From the IMG/VR virus record IMGVR_UViG_3300021959_000236, positions 1 through 30,755 of that record: a stretch of 30,755 nucleotides of DNA; one strand, given 5' to 3'. Position 1 is the stretch's first letter, and every line of letters begins with the position of its first letter. The stretch comes from a virus. Of this stretch, positions 1 through 8,585 are shown piece after piece. The notes under the pieces were generated by a model. The model saw nothing but the letters and a program-made list of their open reading frames with translations. It was not told where the DNA came from and searched no databases. The position numbers and the translations under genes are program-made.

Positions 1-3000
1 TCGTAGTTCATCTCCACCGTCTTGTTTACATGTTGAGCAAAGTTTTGTGCCGTTTCAAGACACGAGTTGCCAATCAAGAAGTTTTCAAGCGGAATGGAGT
101 CTCTTGGGTTGTCGTCAAGGGTTCCCCGCCCGCCGTTGAAGCCTTTCCATACGGTGTTTTCATTAAATACACCACGGCTTTTTGCGAACAAACCCTCCAC
201 AGCGTGCGGGTTGTTCACCGTCATGTTCATCCATACGGTGTCACCATTGCGTAGCCCACCCTGTGCATATGGGTACAACCAACTGCGATTGAGGATAGCA
301 TCAAAATCTTCTTGAATAACGGTGGCTGAACTGATGTAAAGGTCATCACCAACACTTAACGCAGTGGCGTTGTTTGCGGTAAGTGTTACAACAGTGTTTG
401 ATGCTGTAGGATGCGTTAAGTCGGAAACTACTGCACTTACTTCGCCAACATAATTGTATGAACCTCCCGAATAGATGTACAACTTATCGCCCTTGCGTGC
501 GTTGAAACCCACTGTGTTAGCATGAGCGAAGCGATTTGTAAGAGTTGCAGGTGCTATCTCAATACTTGTCGTACTTCCCGAAGTCGCCGCTACTTTCACT
601 TCCCATATCTCATCCGTTTTTGTAAGACTTGTGCTTGCTTCTGCTACTGTGATGTTTGCAGGGTCATCAAGAATACCCATGTTGTGTCCAGCCTTTGTTA
701 GCCGAAACTCAACACCGATGATGTCACCAAGCGTTATGGACACACCATTTAGTGGTTCAACAAGAATGGAGTTTTCCGATATTGGGCCGTTGTTTTTGCT
801 GAAATATGCCACTTCAACGGGCGTATCAAGCATAATTTCACCAACATACAACAGGTCACCCTCTTCAATATCAATAGCGTTTGAAGAGTTACGGTTAAAC
901 GGTGGGTCGGGGAACAGCGAAGCATTTTCCAGTGTGAGAATAATGCTGTTTCCACTTGGTGCGGCAATTGCTTGAGTGATGGTAGTTGTAGCACACTTGG
1001 TAATTGTGCGAGGGGCGTGGGGGTTAGCCAGCGGGCCAGCCTTGAACTCAACAGCCGACACATACTGGCGCAGGCCGTAATCAAGGTTGCCACCTTGCGT
1101 TTTCATGTTTGCCGCATCGTAGTAATACGGTGACCGCCCTTCAATATCCGAAGAAGGAAGTTCAAGGTCGGAAGCAACAGGAATCAGCGTTTCGTTACGG
1201 AAACCTGCACCGATATGCAATTTCGCTCCCACAATGGCATTTTGGAAAAATGTCTGCGAATAGCCGTCATGATAACCACCAGTAGCGTTGGATGGTATGG
1301 ACAGGTACCCATCAGTTGCGGGGTCGTTATCGTACACAGCCCACTCACCGCTGGTAAGGAAAACACGACGCAAACGGTTAATGCCTTTGAGATTACCAAA
1401 CGCATCCGTGTTACTCCCATTGGGGAACATTTTAGGATGAGACACATAAATGTGAAAGTGGTCAGTGTGGGTTGTGGCACCAGTGCTTGGGTGTGTATGG
1501 CTTGCAGTAGCATTTTCAACACGCAAAATTGTAGCCGATTCAATGTAATCTTGGTTATTGATAGTGTACGAATAGGCTGAATTAGCACTCTTATCAGCCA
1601 CACCGATGTCATCAGCACGACGACCTACAGGTGTAGGATTCCATGTGTGGGCTGTGTAGGTCGCATCAATATGCAGTTTCATGCTGTTATCGGGGCCGGG
1701 GAAAATGCCGAGTTCAGTATGGTCAAAGAACTGCTGTGGGAACACAGGAATCTCCACCATTGCACGGGTACTGGCATACTGCGTACCCAACTGATAATCG
1801 TGCGTAACTGTATCAAGGGATTGGAACAAGCGGTCATTGACAGTGCTACCATCCTGTGCCAGCGAATCATTATCAAAATCACCGTCATTAAACACATACA
1901 CCGATGTCGTATAGGTACCTGTGCTGGCTGTTGGTTCAATAACTCCTGTAGCGTTACACCAATCATGGAAGGTCGCATAAGCAACACCAGCGGCATCAAG
2001 GAACTTACGATTTTGAATGGCATTTGTTTCGTTAAATTGGAATCCAGCCCCATTTTTTAGAAAGTATTCAGCACTGGCACCATCAGCGAGGTAGATACGG
2101 CCAGTTTTGGGAAAACAAATAGTTCCCCATGATTTAATGTCGGGTGAGCCGTTGTTAAGTGGAGCAACACTCATTGAAAGAATTGAGGTATTGGTGTCCA
2201 CCACCCGTGCCTGCACTGCACAACTGCGACGAGTGGAGCCGGGAAGTCGCATGAGTGGGCTTGGGTCGTAGGTGGGCTTGGTGTTCACACCTCCCTGCCC
2301 CGGCCCGCCAAGCGTAACCGTAACAACAGGAGCGTTGGGTTCAATCTCCTTTACTACATGCGAGTCGGGCGACCCACTGCCAACAGCCGAGACATTCTCA
2401 TTCACGAAAGAGTCAGCAATGCCCGTGGCCGTGACAACCACTGTGGACATGTTGGATTCGGGGCTTTCTTGCTTGGACACCCCACGCACCCGACAGCGGC
2501 TCATGAGGAACATGATGCTGGCGATGTTGGGTACATCCCCGCTTTGTAGGCTACGCACCAGCGACAATTGATTTACTCGTGATTTAACAGACGGCTGGAC
2601 GAAAATCTTCGCAATGATACCCGCTTCATCAGTAATTATCACATTGTCAATGATGTTAAACATCTCAAACACACGACTTGAATGTGTGGTCGGGCCGAGG
2701 TCAAACACACCCGTGCCTGTCTTATCTGTCGTGGGCTGGCGTGTGCGCTTGCCAGCACCCTCATCGGTGATGGTGTCACTTTGACTTGACGACATGGCTT
2801 CAATAGCAAGGCGATGGTACACCGAATGATGCGTACTGCTGTTGTGCGAGCGTGCAACAGCAAACGGTGGGCTGGCTGGTTCAGCATTAACATCGTTTGG
2901 GGGGGTGTACAGGGCGGGCGTGCGGCTGTAATCCAGTTCTGTATCGCTGTCTTGCCCGCCTGTGTTGTCACCAATCAGTGTGTGCGACTCCTGCATGAGC

Positions 3001-5090
3001 GAGCCATAGCCACTGATGGCGTTTGACAGGTAAATCACACCGCCGGGTGAATAGAGTGTGGTGTTAGCAAGGTCAGCGGTAATGACATCCAATACCCGTG
3101 TGCCGCCACCCAAGTCAAACGAACCCGCTGGTACGGTCTTTTCTACCATGAGCATTGGTGTGGATTCGCCCATGCTCGCTCCTGTGAGGTCTATGGCGTT
3201 GTAATGCACCTCAACAAACGGAGCGAGGTTGTGGCTGGTCTTAAGGTCGGGAACATGCAAGAGAGCCACACGGCTCTCGGTTTCGGGAGTAAGGTGATAC
3301 AGACGGTTGTTCTCGTCAATGCTTCCTACTTCGGGCACTGGGCCTTTAAGCATAAACGGAGCGTACTTGAATCCGCTACCGCCAATAGCAATGAGTTCAC
3401 GCTTGCTCACTGGCATACCGTTATGCGTGATGGTGGCCACGCTGGACGAGTTCTCAATGCGGGCGATGGGTGCTTCCAGCGTTTCGCTGTAAAAATCAAT
3501 TAGCGAGTTCATCGCAAACATCTCGTCAATGTTACGAGTGTTAGAGTCATACGCCATTTGTACGATGTCAGCCGAGCCGTCAACCTGCTGGTCAATGATG
3601 AGGTCGGTTGGTTTAGGGTAGCGGCGCATATACTCATGGCCCGTGATGTGTGAGAAGGTGTGTCGCCCGCTGTGGCCCACTTGAAACAGCGTGTCAAGGT
3701 CAGCAGGCCAGTTCACGGCGTAGGCGTTAGTAGCCGTGTCGGTAGCCATTTGTGACGAGTACACCATACCGTGGTTTGCAATATCGCTTTCATCAAGAAT
3801 CATCTGCCCCGTCTTGTCAAAGATTTGCGTTCCGTAGTGAGGTGGCTGGTAAGGCTTGCCCGTACCGTTGTCAATCAACGAGTCAGCCCCAACGACCACG
3901 AAGTAGTTGTCCACATCGGTTGTTCGGGTGTGCAAGGCACCTCGCAAGCCGCCCGTACCGTTGATGAAGTCAATGTGAATACTGTTAAAGGTGACAACGC
4001 CTGTGTTTCCGTTGATGCTTTCCAACCGCACCCTTTCGGGTGGGGATTGGTTAGGCTTCTGTGTATTGCGGTTGATAGCACCGGGGTTAATCAGCAGGTT
4101 GTAAGGGGTGTGCGGTACGCTAATGGTGGTGGGTGTGCCACTGTTGGTGTAGTAATCCACGACCTTGTAATTACCCATACTATACGGTGTGGATGTAAAG
4201 GTCGTAGTTGGTGAGGATGAATCGTATGCTTTACCCGTCAAACGAGCGATGAGAGCCTGTGCGTCAGCCGCCGCCATCGTCAGCGTCGTGGTGCTGGCAT
4301 CGGTCACGGTATAGGCGGTGAACTCGTAAGACTCTTGCACGACATCTATCGGCTCTTCAAAGCGGAACAAAGCCGAGGTGGTTTGTCCCTTCACCGCCAT
4401 AGATGGCTGAAGCATGTTCTCGTCAAACTCATTTGAGAAGTGGATGGCCTCAATCGCACCACGAAACTCACCACCTTTACCACCGAGGTACACATGCTCA
4501 GTGGAGCGGGCAAGACGAGTTTCGGGTGGAATGTCTTGCTCGGAGACAATCTCGCCGTTGACAGCCAAGAACACACGGTTCTTGGTGATACCAGCCACAA
4601 CATGGTACAGCGGTCGGTTGTTGAAGTTGAGGTTGGTGGCCTCGCCATAATTGCCTGTGTCGTAACGGTTGTACGAATCGTGAATACCACCGTGTTCCTG
4701 TTGTGGGTACACGATGCCATCCCATCGGGTACTGGCATCATAGGCTGTGGCTAAGCGGAACACTGATGGGCCAGCGATGGACTCCACACTAACGCTAAAC
4801 ACAGCGGGGCCGGGAGTGTCCACCGTTCCCATTTCAAGGGTAAACTGCCCTTCTCGGTGGGCAATTACACCCCCACAATCGGGCACAACCCATGCCTCAA
4901 TGACGAAATCAGCAATTGTTTTATTGTTTATTGAAACGATGTCGCCGCTACCCTGTAGGGTCTTGGTCATCAGTTTGTTGCCGTCAGCATCCTTTACACC
5001 CGTCTTGGTGAAGCGGCCTTGAGGAATAATCACCGAATCGCTCACGCCGTCAAAAAAGAAGGCGTGACTACTGCGACCGATTGCAACCAT
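1..5090 (-). CDS. Large tail fibre / receptor-binding protein with LamG-like domain, 3' end beyond window
   Basis: An open frame of more than 1690 codons starts at ATG 5090 and runs off the left edge without a stop; sampled stretches along it (around 5090-4860, 2700-2400 and 120-1) translate cleanly. AGGTGA lies 4 bases before the ATG, just after the stop of the preceding tail gene. Residues about 45-210 look like a concanavalin-A/LamG jelly roll: a strand with FVIEAWV, then GQFTLEMG, then RPLYHVVAGITKNRVFLAVNG, then VYLGGKGGEFRGAIEAIHFS. The remainder is rich in Thr, Ser, Asn and Gly with beta-type patterning. As the last and largest gene after the tape measure and a distal-tail candidate, it fits a host-recognition fibre or baseplate protein. 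The LamG-like fold implies glycan or surface binding, which is inferred. No enzymatic motif was recognised. Confidence 0.75.
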   Translation of the reverse strand, partial: MVAIGRSSHAFFFDGVSDSVIIPQGRFTKTGVKDADGNKLMTKTLQGSGDIVSINNKTIADFVIEAWVVPDCGGVIAHREGQFTLEMGTVDTPGPAVFSVSVESIAGPSVFRLATAYDASTRWDGIVYPQQEHGGIHDSYNRYDTGNYGEATNLNFNNRPLYHVVAGITKNRVFLAVNGEIVSEQDIPPETRLARSTEHVYLGGKGGEFRGAIEAIHFSNEFDENMLQPSMAVKGQTTSALFRFEEPIDVVQESYEFTAYTVTDASTTTLTMAAADAQALIARLTGKAYDSSSPTTTFTSTPYSMGNYKVVDYYTNSGTPTTISVPHTPYNLLINPGAINRNTQKPNQSPPERVRLESINGNTGVVTFNSIHIDFINGTGGLRGALHTRTTDVDNYFVVVGADSLIDNGTGKPYQPPHYGTQIFDKTGQMILDESDIANHGMVYSSQMATDTATNAYAVNWPADLDTLFQVGHSGRHTFSHITGHEYMRRYPKPTDLIIDQQVDGSADIVQMAYDSNTRNIDEMFAMNSLIDFYSETLEAPIARIENSSSVATITHNGMPVSKRELIAIGGSGFKYAPFMLKGPVPEVGSIDENNRLYHLTPETESRVALLHVPDLKTSHNLAPFVEVHYNAIDLTGASMGESTPMLMVEKTVPAGSFDLGGGTRVLDVITADLANTTLYSPGGVIYLSNAISGYGSLMQESHTLIGDNTGGQDSDTELDYSRTPALYTPPNDVNAEPASPPFAVARSHNSSTHHSVYHRLAIEAMSSSQSDTITDEGAGKRTRQPTTDKTGTGVFDLGPTTHSSRVFEMFNIIDNVIITDEAGIIAKIFVQPSVKSRVNQLSLVRSLQSGDVPNIASIMFLMSRCRVRGVSKQESPESNMSTVVVTATGIADSFVNENVSAVGSGSPDSHVVKEIEPNAPVVTVTLGGPGQGGVNTKPTYDPSPLMRLPGSTRRSCAVQARVVDTNTSILSMSVAPLNNGSPDIKSWGTICFPKTGRIYLADGASAEYFLKNGAGFQFNETNAIQNRKFLDAAGVAYATFHDWCNATGVIEPTASTGTYTTSVYVFNDGDFDNDSLAQDGSTVNDRLFQSLDTVTHDYQLGTQYASTRAMVEIPVFPQQFFDHTELGIFPGPDNSMKLHIDATYTAHTWNPTPVGRRADDIGVADKSANSAYSYTINNQDYIESATILRVENATASHTHPSTGATTHTDHFHIYVSHPKMFPNGSNTDAFGNLKGINRLRRVFLTSGEWAVYDNDPATDGYLSIPSNATGGYHDGYSQTFFQNAIVGAKLHIGAGFRNETLIPVASDLELPSSDIEGRSPYYYDAANMKTQGGNLDYGLRQYVSAVEFKAGPLANPHAPRTITKCATTTITQAIAAPSGNSIILTLENASLFPDPPFNRNSSNAIDIEEGDLLYVGEIMLDTPVEVAYFSKNNGPISENSILVEPLNGVSITLGDIIGVEFRLTKAGHNMGILDDPANITVAEASTSLTKTDEIWEVKVAATSGSTTSIEIAPATLTNRFAHANTVGFNARKGDKLYIYSGGSYNYVGEVSAVVSDLTHPTASNTVVTLTANNATALSVGDDLYISSATVIQEDFDAILNRSWLYPYAQGGLRNGDTVWMNMTVNNPHAVEGLFAKSRGVFNENTVWKGFNGGRGTLDDNPRDSIPLENFLIGNSCLETAQNFAQHVNKTVEMNY

Positions 5091-5099
5091 CTCTTCACC

Positions 5100-6257
5100 T
5101 CAAAATATCCAATCAACTGGTGCAAAGTTGATGGTGTACGAATAAAGCGGTTCACCACCAAGTTGAACAAATGTAGCGTTAGCAACGCTTCCTTTGATGC
5201 CTGTGTACTTTCTGTTATTTTCAGTGAAAGTTGTACCCGCTGGTTTTGCATTGTTAGCAGTTTTGTCTATTGTTTCTCTCATGCCGCCAGTAGGCATGTA
5301 AAACAACGATTCGTTTGAGTTTACATTGGATGAAAATGGGATTTGAATAGCAATGATATAATCTCCATACTTTAAATTACTGCTTGAAATAGATTCAAAC
5401 TCAAGTTTTCCTTTCAAGATTTTTTCAAGGTTATTGGATATACCATGTATGCTCCCTCCGCCTATTGAAGCACCACCGCCACCATTGTTGCTGTTGTTCA
5501 GCACCGCAAACAATTCAGCCACTTTATCACCAGCACTTTTATTGCTTACGGCTGAAGAACTACGACCTCCCGAATACTGTGTGTGGTAAGGCTTTTGAAC
5601 ACCAAGACCGGGCGGGTATGAAGGGAAAGAAATGGTTTCATTGTTCCCGTTTTGTCCTTTGTTTACATTTGTTAATTCCACCGCAGTGCTTGTTGCACCA
5701 TCAATGGGTGAATTGATTTGATTTGCTGTTAATTCAAATGTACTGGTATAAGTGGTTACAAGCGTAACAAGGCTCGCCGCAATGTCCGATGCGCTCCTTG
5801 CAGAAGAATTATCATGGATAGTAATGTAATAACGCCCACCGTCAAGTCCTTCATTTGATAATGAGTTTTTAACCAGCCATATTTCATAACTGTTGTTGAT
5901 TTTGATAGAATAATCAGCATCAGCAGTTACACCATCCGCCATTCCATTTACGAGGTATGCGGCGTAAAAGTTCCAACGAAATGCTGAATCAGCAGGCAAT
6001 CCTGCTATGCGAGAAAAATCAATTACTGCACTGGCTTCTCGTTGTAATTCCCCAATGTTCAACAAATCATCATCTGTCATTACACCCTCAATAGTGATAA
6101 GAGATTTTGGAAGATTGAGGTCAAAAGCAAAACGGGAACCGCCAGCAAAGGGCACAGAAAGAGGTGAAACGCCCCTGTCCACATTCATGGTGAGGGTGGT
6201 GGCCATCAACTCAATGATGCCGCCATCATTGCGTACAAGACGGATTGGTGTACCCAT
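5100..6257 (-). CDS. Putative distal tail / baseplate protein
   Basis: A 385-residue protein whose ATG overlaps the tape-measure stop (ATGGG over TGA), with GGCGG upstream. The N-terminal 70 residues (TPIRLVRNDGGIIELMATT, then a short beta-rich stretch ending in LITIEGVMTDDD) resemble the opening of phage distal-tail or baseplate hub proteins, but this is a pattern judgement and no family was confirmed. The middle (about 200-275) is a Ser/Asn/Gly-rich low-complexity linker including an NNGGGGASIGGGS patch. The C-terminal 100 residues return to beta-type sequence ending in YSYTINFAPVDWIF. Its position between tape measure and fibre supports a tail-tip role. It could equally be a generic baseplate protein. 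Confidence 0.5.
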   Translation of the reverse strand: MGTPIRLVRNDGGIIELMATTLTMNVDRGVSPLSVPFAGGSRFAFDLNLPKSLITIEGVMTDDDLLNIGELQREASAVIDFSRIAGLPADSAFRWNFYAAYLVNGMADGVTADADYSIKINNSYEIWLVKNSLSNEGLDGGRYYITIHDNSSARSASDIAASLVTLVTTYTSTFELTANQINSPIDGATSTAVELTNVNKGQNGNNETISFPSYPPGLGVQKPYHTQYSGGRSSSAVSNKSAGDKVAELFAVLNNSNNGGGGASIGGGSIHGISNNLEKILKGKLEFESISSSNLKYGDYIIAIQIPFSSNVNSNESLFYMPTGGMRETIDKTANNAKPAGTTFTENNRKYTGIKGSVANATFVQLGGEPLYSYTINFAPVDWIF

Positions 6258-7480
6258 CAGTACCGCCCCCTCATGGTGGTGCCGCCGATGTTGCGGGCCA
6301 TCTCTTGCTGAATCATGTTGCCAATCTCACGAGCAAGGGCACGCTTGTCCGTGCGGTCGGTGATGCCGCTGGCATTGACTGTGATGTTGAAAGTGTTACC
6401 TTGTCCTCCAAAGCCCATCTCACCGGCTTTTTCAAGTGGCACTACTGCTTCTCTACCCGAAGCGTTGTCACCCAAAAGAGCAAGTGTAGGGCCATTTACA
6501 ATACCACCCTTAGCCAGTGCGGGAATACTCCAATTAGACAAATCCAACCCTACATTCCAATCATCACCGAAAGGATTGGGGATGGTTTTGGTGAACTTAA
6601 TATTTGCGAAAAGGTTGTTGATAGACTCAATTAAAGTGTTAATCGGGGCTTTAAGATAACCACCAATGGTTGTTCCAACATCACTAAAAGCGGTGCTCAT
6701 AGTGCTTACAATACCCGAAAAATCCCAATCAAAGATACCACCCTCGCCAAAGTAATAGTCAAAGGTAAGCCAATCGGGAAGTGTAAATGAGAAAATACTT
6801 GCCCAGTTGATGTCCCAATCAAAAATACCGCCTTCACCGAAGTAGTAGTCAAGGGTAAGCCAGTCGGGGAGGGTGAACGAAAACAGGTCACTCCACGAAA
6901 TGTTCCAATCAAAGACTCCGCCTTCACCAAAGTAATAGTCCAGCGTCATCCAATCGGGTAATGTGAAAGAAAAGATTGACCCCCAATCAATATCCCAGTT
7001 AAACACACCACCTTCGCCAAAATAATGGTCGTAGGTCAGTTCATCCGGCAGGTCAAAGTCAAACCACCCATCCCAGTCAAAGTCCCAATCAAAGACACCA
7101 CCCTCACCAAACCAGTGGTCGTAGGTCAATTCGTCGGGCAGTGTGAAGGAAAAGAGGCTATTCCAATTGATGTCCCAATCAAATACCCCACCTTCTCCAA
7201 ACCAGTAATCCCATGTGAGTTCTTCGGGCAGGTCGGGTAGGCTATCCCAAAGTTCACCAATTTTTGTTTTAATTGATTCCCACGCCTCATTAGCCTTTTC
7301 TTTGATGGACTCCCACGATAACTCGTCAATCTTGTCCTTAATCGGTTGAATCACATTGTCGTTGAACCACTTTGCCAAGTCTTTGAGTGCTTCAATCGCC
7401 ATCTGTCCAGCCGCTTTGAAACCGGGGCCAATCTGCGACACCATGCTGGACATGGAGGAAATCATGGAAATTAGCGACAT
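6257..7480 (-). CDS. Tail tape measure protein with six 30-residue repeats
   Basis: 407 residues, start ATG 7480 with GGGAGTGA upstream. The N-terminus (1-80) is helical and amphipathic (MISSMSSMVSQIGPGFKAAG). Residues 84-263 are six tandem 30-residue units with consensus LPDxLTxDYYFGEGGVFDWD followed by an aromatic tail. Residues about 325-407 show a typical tape-measure C-terminus: ALAKGGIVNGPTLALLGD, then GREAVVPLEK, then FNITVNASG and a basic helix. It follows the tail assembly chaperone pair, as in lambda-like tails. Tape measures set tail length and occupy the tube lumen; at roughly 0.15 nm per residue this one would imply a short tail of around 60 nm (inference). No lysozyme or peptidase domain is visible. 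Confidence 0.8.
   Translation of the reverse strand: MSLISMISSMSSMVSQIGPGFKAAGQMAIEALKDLAKWFNDNVIQPIKDKIDELSWESIKEKANEAWESIKTKIGELWDSLPDLPEELTWDYWFGEGGVFDWDINWNSLFSFTLPDELTYDHWFGEGGVFDWDFDWDGWFDFDLPDELTYDHYFGEGGVFNWDIDWGSIFSFTLPDWMTLDYYFGEGGVFDWNISWSDLFSFTLPDWLTLDYYFGEGGIFDWDINWASIFSFTLPDWLTFDYYFGEGGIFDWDFSGIVSTMSTAFSDVGTTIGGYLKAPINTLIESINNLFANIKFTKTIPNPFGDDWNVGLDLSNWSIPALAKGGIVNGPTLALLGDNASGREAVVPLEKAGEMGFGGQGNTFNITVNASGITDRTDKRALAREIGNMIQQEMARNIGGTTMRGRY
6692..7231 (-). repeat. Six tandem 90-bp repeats within the tape measure gene
   Basis: Six contiguous 90-base units encode residues 84-263 of the tape measure. Each starts LP[DE] and carries FGEGG[VI]F[DN]W at a fixed place; the last unit keeps the first half and diverges after DWDFSG. 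Third-position differences between units show the array is old or selected at protein level, not a recent slippage product. There are no spacers. Confidence 0.9.
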
Positions 7481-7484
7481 TCTT

Positions 7485-7760
7485 TCACTCCCAGTCTAAA
7501 AACGAATAATCCAGTGATACGACTTCCCTATCTCCCGCTTTGGCCTGTTGCTTCTTACGCTCAATCTCCTTATTGTTCTCTTCGGTTGATACCATCGCCC
7601 ACACGAGCGATTGCTTGAACAAATGAGGGGGCATTGAGTAAACTTCCATCAAGGAAATACCGAAGTGCTTAGCGATGATGTATGCCCACAATTCAATTTG
7701 TGTGCTTATGTCTTCCACCGCATCATACTTGTCTTTCTTGAGGAACTTTTCCACCCTCAC
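7485..7760 (-). CDS. Tail assembly chaperone, downstream T-like part
   Basis: 91 residues from a GTG at 7760 that overlaps the stop of the upstream partner (GTGA). The sequence is helical and charged, with IELWAYIIAKHFGISLMEVY near the start and a Lys/Glu-rich middle. Position, size and overlap match the T part of the lambda G/GT pair directly before the tape measure. The frame is open upstream of the GTG through the partner's last codons, so it can also be made as a -1 frameshift fusion (see the site at 7775-7786). Whether the GTG is used alone is unknown; no good ribosome-binding site precedes it. Confidence 0.6.
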   Translation of the reverse strand: MRVEKFLKKDKYDAVEDISTQIELWAYIIAKHFGISLMEVYSMPPHLFKQSLVWAMVSTEENNKEIERKKQQAKAGDREVVSLDYSFLDWE

Positions 7761-8128
7761 TCGCTCGGCTTCGTAAACCCCCCTTGCATAGCCTCCGCCA
7801 ACTCCTGTGGCTGCGGGAGCACTTTACAGACTTGCTCGCCAATGTAACCTTTGAGGGAAAGTAATTCATCAGTCGTCAAACTGGGGTTGGTTTTGGTAAT
7901 CCAATTGGAGAAGGCAAATCGCCAGTAGCCAGCCAAATCAAGAGTAACATCGCCTTTTTCCACACGAAGCATGTGTTGTGCGGCGGCTTGGATGTCAAGG
8001 AATGAGATGTCTCGTACCCATACCTCAATGACCTGCGTATCGTCGTTGGGGTCAATCCCAACTACATGCTTGGTCGTATCGTCATTCTTCAATAGCAGGC
8101 TCTTGTTCGTTACCACTGTTTTGCTCAT
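7757..8128 (-). CDS. Tail assembly chaperone, upstream G-like part
   Basis: 123 residues from ATG 8128; this start is chosen over an in-frame upstream ATG at 8143 because GAGAGG sits about 5 bases before it. The start lies inside the end of the SAP-domain gene, a 47-base overlap. Features include an N-terminal beta segment (HVVGIDPNDDTQVIEVWVRD), a helical middle with FLDIQAAAQHMLRVEKGD, and a C-terminal helix. It precedes the T-like frame and the tape measure, the standard place for a G-type tail chaperone. Identification rests on synteny and architecture, not on a diagnostic motif. Confidence 0.6.
   Translation of the reverse strand: MSKTVVTNKSLLLKNDDTTKHVVGIDPNDDTQVIEVWVRDISFLDIQAAAQHMLRVEKGDVTLDLAGYWRFAFSNWITKTNPSLTTDELLSLKGYIGEQVCKVLPQPQELAEAMQGGFTKPSE
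7775..7786 (-). promoter_or_regulatory. Candidate -1 programmed frameshift site (CAA GGG GGG TTT)
   Basis: On the minus strand the upstream chaperone frame reads CAA GGG GGG TTT six codons before its last sense codon (GAG). A -1 slip on the six-G run continues as GTT TAC GAA GCC GAG CGA into the downstream frame with no stop, giving a predicted G-T fusion of about 214 residues (117 + 97). The run is not a perfect X XXY YYZ heptamer, since the base before the Gs is A, so efficiency is uncertain. Position and gene order match the conserved tail chaperone frameshift. Confidence 0.55.
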
Positions 8129-8576
8129 CAGTTTCCTCTCCATTGGATGCGGCTACCTCTTCGGTAGGGGCTTCCGAGTCATCTTCAAGGGCCACCTCTT
8201 CGGCAGGGCTTTCCGATTCCTCTTCGGGAATGATGCCTTCGTCGTTTTGCTTGAGGCGCAAAACGATTTCAGCCTTGGTGCCGTACACAGGCAGGCCACG
8301 CTCTTTGCAAAGAGCACGCAGTTCTGCAACGGTCAATGAATCGTATTCTTGAAGGTCAGCGGGGAAAGGGTTCACAATCTCTTCCTCCACCAACGGTGCT
8401 GGTTCGTTAGCAGGAGCAAACACAACATCCAACAGGCTCTCCACATGAGCGTGGATAGCGTGGTTGTCCATCAAAGCCACCATGTCATCGCTGAACTCAA
8501 CACCGTTTGCCTCGCACACCCAACGAGCGTATGCAAGCGAACCAAGACGGCGGTATTGTTGAAGTGAAGTTCGCAT
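8082..8576 (-). CDS. SAP-domain protein with acidic tail
   Basis: 164 residues, ATG 8576 with TGAGG about 8 bases upstream. The N-terminal 55 residues are helical. Residues 78-111 fit a SAP helix-extension-helix (YDSLTVAELRALCKERGLP, then GTKAEIVLRLKQND), a fold commonly binding DNA. The C-terminal 50 residues are extremely acidic, with an imperfect repeat of S-E-x-P-x-E-E-V-A separated by DD. It sits between the tail tube and chaperone genes, where small tail accessory proteins are usual. In this setting SAP may mediate protein or DNA contacts; the role is unknown. Confidence 0.65.
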   Translation of the reverse strand: MRTSLQQYRRLGSLAYARWVCEANGVEFSDDMVALMDNHAIHAHVESLLDVVFAPANEPAPLVEEEIVNPFPADLQEYDSLTVAELRALCKERGLPVYGTKAEIVLRLKQNDEGIIPEEESESPAEEVALEDDSEAPTEEVAASNGEETDEQNSGNEQEPAIEE

Positions 8577-8585
8577 TCCAATTCC

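Noticed and set aside
6692-7231. Possible CRISPR or other non-coding repeat array
   Set aside because: Units are contiguous 90-base coding repeats without spacers and remain in one reading frame.
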